A stretch of 64,000 nucleotides of DNA from Rhynchospora pubera. Its lineage: Eukaryota; Streptophyta; Magnoliopsida; Poales; Cyperaceae. A program made the position numbers and the translations under genes. Below the pieces are notes generated by a model that was not told the origin of the DNA, made no database searches, and saw only the letters and a list, made by a program, of their open reading frames with translations. The DNA is taken from the NCBI GenBank assembly GCA_028095005.1, contig CM051461.1:47542812-47606811 (forward strand). The letters are read 5' to 3'. Below, piece by piece: positions 1-10,066 of this stretch; within the stretch, counting starts at the first letter, position 1; every line of letters starts with the position of its first letter.

Positions 1-1313
1 GTCCATTCAATTGACTCGGGTGCCATTGCCACCTGATGAAATCCACTCTTGAGGTCAAATTTCGAGTAGATCTTACTGTGATCGACCTTTTTAAGGATAG
101 TATTGATGTCAGGGAGGCTATACTGATCCTTATGGGTATTATCGTTGAGGGACCTATAGTTGAATACCATGCGCTCTTTGCCTTTAATTTCTTTGCCAGT
201 GACTGGGTCAATGGTGGTTCCAGAATTGACCATTATAGCCATGGTTCTGTGCCTGCTTTTACTAGGCCTAATTACTCCCAGTTGTAATAACGCCTTTGTA
301 TGTTTTTCGAATTGTTCTTTCATTTGAGGCGTCACATGCTTCAGAGGTTTATCCTGAATCTGGAGGTCAGGATTTATGATGTCGAGAGAGCACGTCACCT
401 GATTTTTCGACCAGTGTTTCAGGGGGTTTTCTCCAATGAATCCCTGTTCTTTTAGTCTGTTGAGTAGTGGTCTGAACTTCTCTTTAAACTGTTGTGACTC
501 TTGCTCTTGGTGGTATGCTACGGCCTCTCTTACTTCAATGTATTCTAAACCCGTCAGGTCGAGCTCAGGAATTGCTGCTTGTACCACCTCAGCATCCGTT
601 GTGGTTGCAATTGTTGTGATATTTTTGTAAAAAGTCACGTTCTGGCCTTCGATTCGCAATCCACCTTGCATGGATCGGATAAAATTGCACCCGATCAGCA
701 TCTGAACTCCCTCCTTCTTCCCCATTGAAAAAGAATAGGTGAAGGGAATTCTGAACCTATTTGACTCAATCAGTATACTACCATTTTTGAGTTTTAGACT
801 GACTATCTGAGTCGAGTTTACCCTATTTATTTGTATGGGATAGGCACTTGGCTCCAATGCTTCTTGTGGGACAATTTCTTGGTTGACACAACAGACAGTT
901 GCTCCTGTGTCAAGAATTGCTTGAACCTTGAATGGGTTGACTCTTGGAATTTCAAAGGTTATCTCCATGTTGTAGAGTCTATTTAGAACTCTTTTTCCTC
1001 TTACAGGGTCTTGGACCACTGTATTGAATTGCTCAATTTCCTCGGTAGAGATAGTATTGGCAGAAGCTATTCGAAGAGCTCCTGTTGGATTTCTTGGTTC
1101 CATCTCTATTTCTTCATCTACCTCTTCGTCTTCAAACCGTAGTTTGGTTTTTCCTTTGTTCTTCTTCATTAATTCGTCAAACTCGGCTTCGAGATCCTCT
1201 GTTCTGGCCTCAAACAGTTGTTGTTTGAGTTTTCCATTTTCCGCCAAGAGGTATTGAACATAAGACATCAGCTCATTGATTAGCTGATCCTTACTATCAT
1301 AAGGTGCTATTGG
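1..1313 (-). pseudogene. Endogenous badnavirus-like ORF3, protease and reverse transcriptase part (partial)
   Basis: Continuation of the viral polyprotein after the amber codon at 1316-1314, in the same reading frame. I see no further stop down to the window edge. A short coiled-coil-like stretch comes first. A retropepsin-type aspartic protease follows, with its active-site motif DTGAT at about 911-897. The start of a reverse transcriptase comes next, with the conserved block YSKFDLKSGFHQ at about 71-36; the catalytic palm motif lies beyond the left edge. In badnaviruses these domains sit in one ORF3 polyprotein that is cleaved to give the replication enzymes. Here the section has no start codon of its own in a sensible position, so it could be made only by stop-codon readthrough. 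It is best read as part of an inactivated integrated copy. Identification is firm; loss of function is inferred. Confidence 0.85.
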
Positions 1314-3968
1314 CTACACCTTAGTTCGTATTCGTCTGCCCAGCCTGAATCTTGAACACATAGGACATACTGTTAGGCGGCAGTTTTTACAGTATGCCCT
1401 TGTTGATTCAGTTGTCATTTCCTTACACATGGAACATTTTCCATGTCCCATTGGAACTGAATCATTGTCCTGCCAGTCATGGGGACAATCTCTTTGATCT
1501 TCAGACAGTTGTATATAACTCCGCCAGATCAATTGCTCTGTCTGCATCATAAATGATTGCTCGCCGAATGGTAAATCATTGATTACGGCTGAAGCAACAT
1601 TTCCAACTTCTCCTTCAGATAATGAGCAAATTGCGTCACTATCAGGTTCATTTAGGTCAACTGAGAGGACATCCCAGCTATCTGACAGCTCCATATTTTC
1701 AATAATGGCTGCCCTGGCAATGTTTCCTGTTTTTCGGTTACAATCTCGCGCGAAATGTCCTTCTTCTCCACAAACGAAACACTTGCATTTGCGGACCTTG
1801 TCAGCATGTTTTCTCTTGAACACACGCACATGAGATTCGTGAGGTTTGCCTTTGTAAGTTTTGGACTTGCGAAGTCCATACTTCTTTCTTTCTCCATAGT
1901 AGCCTGGTAATGGAATTTTGCTGCAAAAGGAGAGATCTTTCAAGCTCCTTTGGAGTGCAGCTTGTTTGCATCTTTCAGCCAGGTACTGGTATGAGAAATT
2001 TATTCTTGGCATAACGCCTATCGCTGCTCCAGGGTATTTGTCTAAAAATGCATTTTCTAGCTCTTGCCCAATTAGAGGTGGCATTTTTCTGAAGAATTTT
2101 TCCGAGAGTTCTGAGGAAATGTACATCCTCCCGGATTTTGCTGCAAGGATCTTGTAATCATTCATGTAATTGAACAGATCCTTGACATGGTTGCATGACA
2201 AGCGTTCAAGGTCTTGGTAAGCGCGTGTCTGTTCTTCAGTGGACCCTTGGTATGGATCTTCTAGCAGTATCATCCTTCGAATGCAGGAGATTACGTTTTG
2301 GGGATCATCTGCAACTGCTATTAATTCTTCATATTCATGGGGATACGCCATTCTCCATTGGATGAACGTCTTTTTCTCTACGTCCCCTAGGAGATTCTCA
2401 ATGAAAATCACCTTACTCTTGTTATCCGTCCAGTTGCGGTCATTAACCACATTGAGAGTAATTGATTCCCATCGAGAAATTACATCACCGTATTGCCCGA
2501 TATCTTCTGGTAATACCAGAATTGCACCTTTGTCACTTTGAGCATCTGGAAGGTTGAATCTCCCACTATGCTGTTGTGCATAACCTCCTTTGAGTCTGCC
2601 AACATGATCTCTGATTTCATGTATTGTTGGCATCGGTGTTTGCCTTGATGTGCTTGCTGGTGGATAGTTAACAGGACCCATTACTGGTTCTGTTGGCCTT
2701 CTCTGGGTGAGTGAACTCTCAGCTGTTGAAAAGGCTGATTCCATCATTTTTGTGAAAGCCTTCATCTTAGGATATTCTAGTTCCGTTTCTTCTGCCGCGT
2801 ATGCAAAATGCGACAGTTTGTCTTTATCACCTTCGGAAGCGAATGGATTGATCCATTCTTCCTCTGATTCTTCATCTTTATCCCATATTGGACAATAATC
2901 TAGCATCGGCCCTTCTCTAGACAGAGATGCTAGTAGTTGGATTGATTCCAACTCTTCCAAGGTTTCTGGTTCTTTAATTGTCACCATCGGAGCCATTTCT
3001 CCATCTAGTTCTTCTTCATCATTAGGCCCGACAACTGCTGGTTCTGCTGGTGCGGTTGCTGTATATCCACCAAATCTAATGGCTAGGGAGCCATCAGTTC
3101 TTGATCTGACTCGAATTGTTTGTGGGTGTTGTACTTCTGGAATTGCTGGTGGCCTGATTATCCATCGTTGGCCTCTCAATTCTTCGGTTGACCTCGGTTG
3201 TCCCGGTATAGCCCTTATGCCTCTGCTCGCTAGGTGCTCTGTTACACCTTGGACATTGTACCGAAAATTTGTGTGGCTGGTGTTCGATAACCTCCCTATT
3301 AAAGATCGAGAGATTAAGAGGTTGCTTTCTCCACCTCGCCATGATTCATACCCATGAGTTTGTACAACCAATTGGATGTGATTGTAGAAATCATGAATAC
3401 TAACCATCATGTCAGGAACTGCGTATGCCAGCTGCGTGTTGTCTGTTAAGTCCATTTCCATGGAACTTATCAGTGAGGTATCGTTCCCCCATCTTGTGTC
3501 TCTCAAAACAACTAGAGCATTTACCCCTGCACTTCTTCTGTGCAGAGCGTATAGCCTGACCATTACAACACCTATATGTAAGTGTTGTAATCCTTCTTCT
3601 ACGAGCCTGTTGTAGCTTTCTTGAGAGATAAAGGGAATTTCCCTTTGGTCTCCAACCACCAGAATTCTTTCATCGGAATAATGTTGGTATACCCGATGAT
3701 TTCTTTCGCTCCATCCAGCTTGGTATAGTGTTTCTGCTGGAACTTGTTGTGCTCTGCGAAACTGTGAGACGCTTAGTTCAGCATCAGGACTTAGTTGAGA
3801 TTCTAAAGTCCTTCGATATTGCCTACGCCTTGGCAATCTTCTTTGTGCCTCATATCGTAACCGGCTTCCGAGTCTGTAATCCCGGATTTGATCTTCAACA
3901 GTCGGTATTTGGTTTTCATGGCCTGATACAGATGGTCTACCCACTGTTTCTGTTTGAGTACGACTCAT
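1314..3968 (-). CDS. Endogenous badnavirus-like ORF3, movement protein and coat protein part
   Basis: An 884-codon open frame. Residues about 100-310 resemble the badnavirus movement protein. An acidic stretch (about 335-400) and a coat protein region (about 480-715) follow, then two cysteine clusters. The first, near residues 725-741, fits CxCx2Cx4Hx4C, the nucleic-acid-binding finger of pararetroviral coat proteins. The second, near residues 846-874, fits Cx2Cx11Cx2Cx4Cx2C exactly, a pattern regarded as characteristic of badnaviruses. The start is chosen because its ATG overlaps the stop of the upstream small ORF as TAATG, the compact arrangement used by badnaviruses for leaky scanning. The frame ends in TAG 19 codons after the second cluster, where badnavirus ORF3 normally continues into the protease. 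This is an integrated copy. Whether it is expressed cannot be told from sequence. Confidence 0.88.
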   Translation of the reverse strand: MSRTQTETVGRPSVSGHENQIPTVEDQIRDYRLGSRLRYEAQRRLPRRRQYRRTLESQLSPDAELSVSQFRRAQQVPAETLYQAGWSERNHRVYQHYSDERILVVGDQREIPFISQESYNRLVEEGLQHLHIGVVMVRLYALHRRSAGVNALVVLRDTRWGNDTSLISSMEMDLTDNTQLAYAVPDMMVSIHDFYNHIQLVVQTHGYESWRGGESNLLISRSLIGRLSNTSHTNFRYNVQGVTEHLASRGIRAIPGQPRSTEELRGQRWIIRPPAIPEVQHPQTIRVRSRTDGSLAIRFGGYTATAPAEPAVVGPNDEEELDGEMAPMVTIKEPETLEELESIQLLASLSREGPMLDYCPIWDKDEESEEEWINPFASEGDKDKLSHFAYAAEETELEYPKMKAFTKMMESAFSTAESSLTQRRPTEPVMGPVNYPPASTSRQTPMPTIHEIRDHVGRLKGGYAQQHSGRFNLPDAQSDKGAILVLPEDIGQYGDVISRWESITLNVVNDRNWTDNKSKVIFIENLLGDVEKKTFIQWRMAYPHEYEELIAVADDPQNVISCIRRMILLEDPYQGSTEEQTRAYQDLERLSCNHVKDLFNYMNDYKILAAKSGRMYISSELSEKFFRKMPPLIGQELENAFLDKYPGAAIGVMPRINFSYQYLAERCKQAALQRSLKDLSFCSKIPLPGYYGERKKYGLRKSKTYKGKPHESHVRVFKRKHADKVRKCKCFVCGEEGHFARDCNRKTGNIARAAIIENMELSDSWDVLSVDLNEPDSDAICSLSEGEVGNVASAVINDLPFGEQSFMMQTEQLIWRSYIQLSEDQRDCPHDWQDNDSVPMGHGKCSMCKEMTTESTRAYCKNCRLTVCPMCSRFRLGRRIRTKV

Positions 3969-4363
3969 TATATCTTTTTCTTTTCTTCTTCGTATATTTT
4001 CTTTGGGTCTCGATATACGAAAAATTTGCCTGTTATGGTTGGCTGTCTTGAGGTTGTTGGCGGTCCGAGACTCAAGTTTTTGAGTTGATTTTGGATTTGT
4101 TCTAGGGCCTCGGATGTGTCAGACCCTTCAGGTGCTTTTGTCCTTCTGAGGTCTCTTATTTGATCCTTGCAATCTTCAAGTTCTTCCTTGATCTTAACAA
4201 GCAGTTGAATGATTGTGTTGTTCTGCTTGATAATTGTTGAGGTGCCCTTTTGTGTTGCTTCAGATGGTTTAACGAAACCAAGGGCTGGCTCTTCTAATGA
4301 TTCTGTTGCTCGCAGGGCTTCTCTGTATACTGAGCTTTCAGCAGTGAGACGCCAGTCGCTCAT
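3968..4363 (-). CDS. Badnavirus-like small protein (ORF2 position)
   Basis: A 131-codon frame whose TAA stop shares one base with the ATG of the downstream polyprotein (TAATG). The middle (about residues 40-75) is rich in heptad-spaced I, L, E and K and should form a coiled coil. The C-terminus is strongly basic and charged, ending in a lysine run, like the nucleic-acid-binding tail of badnavirus ORF2 products (virion-associated, coiled-coil proteins). Size, position and overlap agree with ORF2. A separate ORF1 upstream of it is not visible, so this copy may lack ORF1, or this frame may combine ORF1-like and ORF2-like features. It appears intact. Confidence 0.7.
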   Translation of the reverse strand: MSDWRLTAESSVYREALRATESLEEPALGFVKPSEATQKGTSTIIKQNNTIIQLLVKIKEELEDCKDQIRDLRRTKAPEGSDTSEALEQIQNQLKNLSLGPPTTSRQPTITGKFFVYRDPKKIYEEEKKKI

Positions 4364-5606
4364 AAAATAATTTTATGAGTATTTAAATCAAGATTTATCC
4401 TTAATTTCTAAATGACTTTTTATCTCAAATATTTCTAGGTCGGCTTTTAGGTTTGATTATACCTTTTATGAATATGTTATCCTGAAATTTAAGTGTAGAC
4501 CAAGATTATTCATCTAAACTTTTCTGGGTGCAATATGGATTTCCTTTAATTTTCTGATTCTAAATATTTTTGTCTTTATGTGCGCGACACAGTGTGTCGC
4601 GCGACACAATTTGAGTTCGACAAAGCGCTTTAGTTTGTAGAGGCTACGCTACGCGAGCAGAGTAGCAGAGGGATATTTTGGTTTGGCGTGAATCGCTTAA
4701 TCGAGTCGTGAGCAAAGCAATTCCGTGAGAGATGGCAGTCCGATTTGGTCAGTTTGATTTTAATTACATAATTGTTCGGTCATGGGCTCATGGCCATGAT
4801 TTGGCTAGGAATCGATTTGGACACCCCTGATGTCAAGTCCAATCACTCTAATATTTTTAATATGACAAAATTGTCCTTTTTTTAGCTGAACACTCCGCTC
4901 TAAGCCTCTCATTCCTTTCCTCTCTGCCCAATTAATTTTGTTTGGACCGTCACAGAAATGGAGGAGCAGATGCTCCAATGATGCGAAGTTTCTAAGCTAG
5001 TCAAAGGATAAAGCGGAATGATTTTCTTTTAGCGCTTTCCGATCTTATTTAAATTTTCTGATTTTAAAAGCAACTGACACTAGTAGTTAAATATTGCTCA
5101 ATGTTATTGCTTCATTGCAGATCATAATATATGTAATTTTTCTGTCCTTATTATGTCACATGAAAGTTCCAATATAGTACAACTCAGTAAATTTATACTA
5201 TTCCAATTTTTTTATATTAATAAGGTGTTCGAGTCACCAAGAAGGAATAGTAGTTTTAAATTGTATTAAGTATAATTATGCTCTGACTTCTTTTCTTTAT
5301 TTTTCTTAGAAAAAGCTTGGTAGTGGCTACCAAGATAGTCTGACTTCTTGCTTGCTTAAAGTTTTGGGAGTAAAATCATGGAGAATTGATAATAAAAAAA
5401 AAGAGCAAATTTTGAGTTAATCATAGGGATCAACAAGCAAAGGTCTAAAGCTTTTTTGGAAGATTAAGATTATTAATGTGCTTCATTCTTCAATAATGTG
5501 TGTCCTAATTATACTACTTTTATGCCCTTCAAATGGTACAAAATTTATTATATTGATTTATTCATGTGATGATGAAATAATCGAAGGTAGCTCTGACGAC
5601 TGCTAG
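4364..5606. other. Possible viral leader and boundary, then no recognisable gene
   Basis: Upstream of the viral small ORF the sequence is AT-rich and lacks a coding frame, as expected for a pararetroviral leader. A perfect palindrome with 10-bp arms and a 1-nt centre lies at 4582-4602 (arm GCGCGACACA). I could not find the initiator-methionine tRNA primer site that would mark the start of the viral genome, so the host-virus junction is not placed. From about 4870 to 5606 I see no gene or clear repeat. Confidence 0.35.
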
Positions 5607-5620
5607 CTTTTTGCGCTTTG

Positions 5621-5775
5621 TTTTTTTTTTAAGATAAATTGGAGGTCTAAGCCACCCAACTTATTTTTAAATTAAATGTCTATGAAAGACCCCCCAGCCG
5701 GATTTCGAACTTGCGACCTTTCACTCAATGAGTTAAGGTGCATTGCTCTTTGCCACTAGACCAAGAGCTGGTTTT
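5621..5775 (-). mobile_element. tRNA-derived SINE
   Basis: On the minus strand a tRNA-like head (about 5770-5690) contains TGGTCTAGTGGC, an A-box-like stretch, and GTTCGAAATCC, a B-box. A short body and a poly(A) tail follow (the T-run at 5621-5630 on the plus strand). Near-perfect direct repeats TTTTGCGCTTTG flank it (about 5609-5620 and 5777-5788), as expected for LINE-mediated target-primed insertion. It is non-coding. Confidence 0.75.
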
Positions 5776-5933
5776 CTTTTGCGCTTTGTTTTATTTTTGA
5801 ACGGTGGTTGATGTGATTGGTAATAAATGTAATTATATTAATTAAACACGTAGGAGTTATGGGGTGTTCAAATCACTTCCCGGGTTGGCTAGTTGGCTGA
5901 GTCGGTTCGAGTTAGGTAAGGTGATTTTTTTTG

Positions 5934-6081
5934 GGCTCCATTTGGATGGGTGCAAGAATAAGGAAATAGTTTCTTCCTACTCTAATATTTATTATAAACA
6001 ATCTAAACTCTTCACAAAATTATACACTTCCCAATACTTCTTTCTTTATTCCTCTTATTCCCACACCATCCAAACGGAGCC
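5934..6081. mobile_element. Tourist-like MITE, copy 1
   Basis: About 150 bp with terminal inverted repeats GGCTCCATTTGGATGG and CCATCCAAACGGAGCC. The interior shares TTATAAACAATC and TACACTTCCCAATACTTC with copies at 6160, 48203, 51155 and about 60600. It is a small non-coding dispersed family. Confidence 0.65.
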
Positions 6082-6159
6082 TTTGATGTAAAATTTTTTG
6101 CCACTTCTAAACTCTAATAAGTGGCAATTGGATTGGTCGGTCCAGTCAGTTTAACTATT

Positions 6160-6307
6160 GGCTCCATTTGGATGGTGTGGGAATAAGAGAAATAAGGGAA
6201 GAAGTATTGAAAAGTGTGTAATTTTGTGAACAGTTTGGATTGTTTATAATAAATTTATTCTCTTATTCTCTTATTTCTTTATTCCCATACCTCATCCAAA
6301 TGAAGCC
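6160..6307. mobile_element. Tourist-like MITE, copy 2
   Basis: Inverted termini GGCTCCATTTGGATGG and CATCCAAATGAAGCC, flanked by the 3-bp duplication ATT (6157-6159 and 6308-6310). The interior is in the opposite orientation to the copy at 5934. Three-base target duplications suggest PIF/Harbinger mobilisation. Confidence 0.65.
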
Positions 6308-6778
6308 ATTGAGAATTGTCGAGTCACTAGTTAAGGAAATTTGTTTTTTGAGAAATCTTATGGCACGACGTGGCATACGAATGTTGCGTGGAAAAACAAA
6401 TTCATGGATGATCATCTTAACTTCGGTAAATAATTTTCTGACGCCTTTTCCATGACAGACAATCTATTTTAAACACTGTTATTAAAATAAAATAGGGTCT
6501 CTATCATTATGATCGCCCAATCACTAAGGTTGTGCTTCCCAATGTGGGACAGTAAAAGGGAAATTGGAACGAAACATAAGGGGAATTTTATATTCGCTCA
6601 TGTATTCAAATTTGAGAAGGTAAGTGAAGGTTATAAATTAACTTTTAGGCCAGCGACGATCTGATTTGTGCAATAAAGAAATAAATGGTCTTGATTTATC
6701 TGGAATTCCCTAAATGGAGAGGAGCTTTGACTCCAAATGGATAAAAAAGAAAATTACCGTCCCAATGTTTTTTTTTAA

Positions 6779-7702
6779 GGGAAAATTGGATATAACCCTC
6801 TCAAATCTTGCTCATCTGGATATAACCCCCTACAATCATTGAAATTGGAAATAACCCCCTCCAATGTTGTTGTTTCTGGACATAAACCCTTTTCATTAGT
6901 TTTAACAATATTTTAAATAAAATATTTCTGCTTTAAAAATATATGACCAAACTATCCTTCGTCTTCCATGAGATTACAACTTGCGCCTCTTCATCTCCTC
7001 TGTCTTTTTCCTCTTTGAATTAAACTTAGCTCCACAAATCATTTACGTGGGTTTAAATACAGAGGTTGCTATGAAAAAACGAATAGTAAAGATGTCATTG
7101 AGTGAACTAGAAAATGCAACTTGGATTTAGAGAAGTGATATAAATACGGAAGTAACGGAACCTTGACTCACCATTTACAAAAGTGCTCAAATTAAGTTTG
7201 TGTTGAGCCTTTATTGATGCATCATTTGTATTCAAAATTCGAAATAAATTAAATGACACGAATCAAAGGAGATGACCGTTTAAACCCCTCTTTTTCCCCT
7301 TCTAATCATTTTTCTTTTTGAGGAAAAGATTTCCCTTTATATCTCGTTGCGCTCTTTCACAATTCTTGTTGCAATTGATTTATTATGATGAAATATCCTT
7401 TGTTGGGAAAAATATTACGTGGTTGAGAACAGATTTAAGAAAATCACTAAAAGATAAAATCGAAAAATATAGTATCGCTATTGAAAAAAATGGAGGAAGG
7501 ATTTGGGAAGATGAAGAATGAAGGGTAGTTTGGTCATATATCTTAAAAACTGAAATATTTTATTTACAATATCGTTAAAACTAATGAAAAGGGTTTATAT
7601 CCAAAAACAACAAGATTGCAAGGGGTTATTTCTCGATTTCGAAGATTATAGGGGGTTATATCCAGATGAGCAAGATTTGAGGGGGTTATATCCAATTTTG
7701 CC
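6779..7702. mobile_element. Mutator-like foldback element (924 bp)
   Basis: Long inverted termini of about 140 bp begin GGGAAAATTGGATATAACCC and end GTTATATCCAATTTTGCC. They contain repeated units of the type ATAACCCCCT. A 10-bp duplication (eight T then AA) flanks the element at 6769-6778 and 7703-7712; 9-10 bp is the size left by Mutator-like transposases. The interior has no transposase frame. The homopolymer makes the target duplication less decisive than in the copy at 46596. Confidence 0.65.
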
Positions 7703-7761
7703 TTTTTTTTAATTGTTTTATTTTGTCCGCTTTTCATACACCACACTTTCATTAATAGTTG

Positions 7762-8936
7762 GTCTGTTTGGATTAGTCTTGAATAAGAAATTTCGGTATG
7801 CGTGTTTGTTCAAATTTCTTATTTTTATACCATAATTTTGTTAGTATAAAAATAAAGGTCCATATACTTATTTTTGTGTTGTTTGAATTGCACAAAATAA
7901 AAAAATTTGATCCTTATTCTTATCCAAAACCTTATTCTCCACCATCCAAACATATATTATAAATAGATATATATACATACAATGACCTGTTCAAACTTTA
8001 TTGGGCTGACGGATATTTCCTTAGGGCTCGTTTGGATGGTATGGAAATAAGGAAGGAATAAGAATTTTAGGAAGAAAACATTGGAAAGTGTGTAACTTTG
8101 GAAAAAAGTAGGAAAAAGTTATTCTTAAGAAAGAAAAAATGTTGTTTGGATAGTGAGATAGGAATAAGCAAATTAATATTAATTTAAATAAATTATTAAA
8201 AATTATTATTTTAATATTAAATAAAGTACTAATTAAAGAGCACATAAAATTTCATTTAGCTATTAGTATTTAGCTAATTTTGTTGAAATGTATATATATA
8301 TAGAAAACCTATGGTGCATACTAATGTACGGAAGTTCGGTGCATACTGATCCGAACTCTTGGATCTGCTTCAAAATGACCGATCCAAACCGTCCAATATG
8401 ATCTTCCTATTATAATCTTCTTACCAACCAAATTTTACATTTTTTCGGAATTTTTAAGTATTTTTTTTAATTTTAGAAAATCACTAATCCAATTATTTCT
8501 GAACCGTTAAAAAATAGCAGTTTTTAAAAATCCGAAAAAAATACTTAAAAATATCGAAAAAACGTAAAATTTGGTCGGCAAAGAGATTTCAATAGGGAGA
8601 TCATATTGGATGGTTTGAATCGGTCATTTTGAAACAGATCCAAAAATTCGGATCAGTATGCACCGAAACTTCCATACATTAGTATGCATCATAGGTTTTC
8701 TCTATGGGTGTGTTTGGATGCAACGAAATAAGTCGGGAATAGGGAATAAGAATAAGGAATTTCGGTTTGCGTGCTTATCCTTATTCCTTATTCTTATACC
8801 ATGGTTTTGTTAGTATAGGAATAAGGGCCCTTATTCCTTATTCCTATGTTGTTTGGATTGCACAAGAATAAGAATAAACACGCAAACCGAAATTTCTTAT
8901 TCCTATTCTCTATTCCCGCCCTATCCAAACAAACCC

Positions 8937-8976
<40 letters not shown>

Positions 8977-9124
8977 GTTGAAAGAAGCTATTCCTAGAAA
9001 AAAGATATTCCTAAGAAGAAACTATTTTTCTTCTTATTCCTAACTTGTTTGGATACTTGAAAAGAAACTATTCCTATAAAGAAGTTTTTTTTTCTTATTT
9101 CCATACCATCCAAACGGCCCCTTA
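7762..9124. mobile_element. Nested cluster of Tourist-like MITEs
   Basis: The outer element runs about 8024-9121, with GGGCTCGTTTGGATGG at its left end, CCATCCAAACGGCCC at its right end and a TTA duplication on both sides (8021-8023, 9122-9124). Inside it are a foldback element (8302-8702) and a second MITE (about 8706-8936; termini GGGTGTGTTTGGATG and CTATCCAAACAAACCC). A relative of that second MITE lies just outside at about 7762-7952. A (TA)n run occupies about 8938-8972. No coding capacity was seen. Confidence 0.6.
8302..8702. mobile_element. Foldback element flanked by TA
   Basis: The ends are long inverted repeats (left AGAAAACCTATGGTGCATAC, right GCATCATAGGTTTTCT). The core carries the block AAATTTTACATTTTTTCGG in inverted duplicate. 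The same core with different outer ends recurs at 48781-50216, 54615-55010 and 62885-63291. TA-rich flanks suggest a TA target site, as for Tc1/Mariner-type MITEs. Confidence 0.6.
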
Positions 9125-9189
9125 TCAAACTACTAGTCATTAATTATTACCAAACTACTACTCATTAATTATTACAGGACACACTACGC

Positions 9190-9740
9190 GAAATTTTGGC
9201 TTCTGTAACGGTTAATAAAAGACTTCTGTAACGGTACACGAAACGTTACTGTAGCCCCCGTTACAGAATGTCTAATAACCGTTACAGATCTATAACGGTT
9301 ATTAGAAAATAACCGTTACAGTAGCCAATCTTCTGTAACGGTTATTATCTAATAACCGTTATAGTATTATGCAAGGGAAATCTGGTATAGCTTTTTGGAG
9401 AACATGTGTAACGGTTATTCTCTAATAACCGTTACAGAAGCCACTCTTCTGTAACGGTTATTATCTAATAACCGTTATAGTATTATGCAAGGGAAATCTG
9501 GTACAGCTTTTTGGAGAACATGTGTAACGGTTATTCTCAAATAACCGTTACAGAAGCCACTCTTCTGTAACGGTTATTCTCTAATAACCGTTACAGATAA
9601 TATTTATAATAAAAAAAAATGAAATTATAATATTCTGTAACGGTTATTCCTTAATAACCGTTACAGATAATGTTTATAATAAAAAAAATGAAATTATATT
9701 ATTTTGTAACGGTTATTCCTTAATAACCGTTACAGAAGGT
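9190..9740. repeat. CACTA left subterminal repeat array
   Basis: More than a dozen copies of the motif TAACGGTTATT or its complement are arranged as closely spaced inverted pairs, often written TGTAACGGTTATT...AATAACCGTTACAG. Two nearly identical segments of about 120 bp (about 9340-9455 and 9458-9575) are tandem duplicates. These are the expected transposase-subunit binding sites and could also form short hairpins. Confidence 0.8.
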
Positions 9741-10066
9741 CCTTTTTTTTGTTTCGCTTTTTTTGATTTGGCTAGCCCAATTTGCTAGCCGAATTGGTAC
9801 CAAATTGGTACCCAATTTACATTAGATAACACATGCAGCATACTGTTACAATTCAATCCAGTACTCCAAGAGATGCTTATCTGAACACTCATTAAAGCAC
9901 GCAACTCTTCATATGATTACAATTCAAATTAAAGCACGCAACTCTTCATATTTTCAGTTTCAAACTCATTTCTACTATAAATGACCAAACTGTAGAACCC
10001 CACGCCTTTTCAGTTTCAAACTAATTTCTCACTTCTCCCTCCTATCTCTCTACTCAAAAACCAACC

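Noticed and set aside
14..4051. Plus-strand open frames across the viral region (for example 36-287, 1579-1833, 3728-4051).
   Set aside because: They are antisense shadows of the viral coding frames; none has domain-like content.
5690..5770. A tRNA gene on the minus strand.
   Set aside because: A- and B-box-like motifs are present but the arms do not pair as a cloverleaf; poly(A) tail and direct repeats show a SINE.
9190..9740. CRISPR-like appearance of the short regularly spaced repeats.
   Set aside because: Units are inverted pairs without unique spacers, in a plant transposon terminus; this is a CACTA subterminal array.
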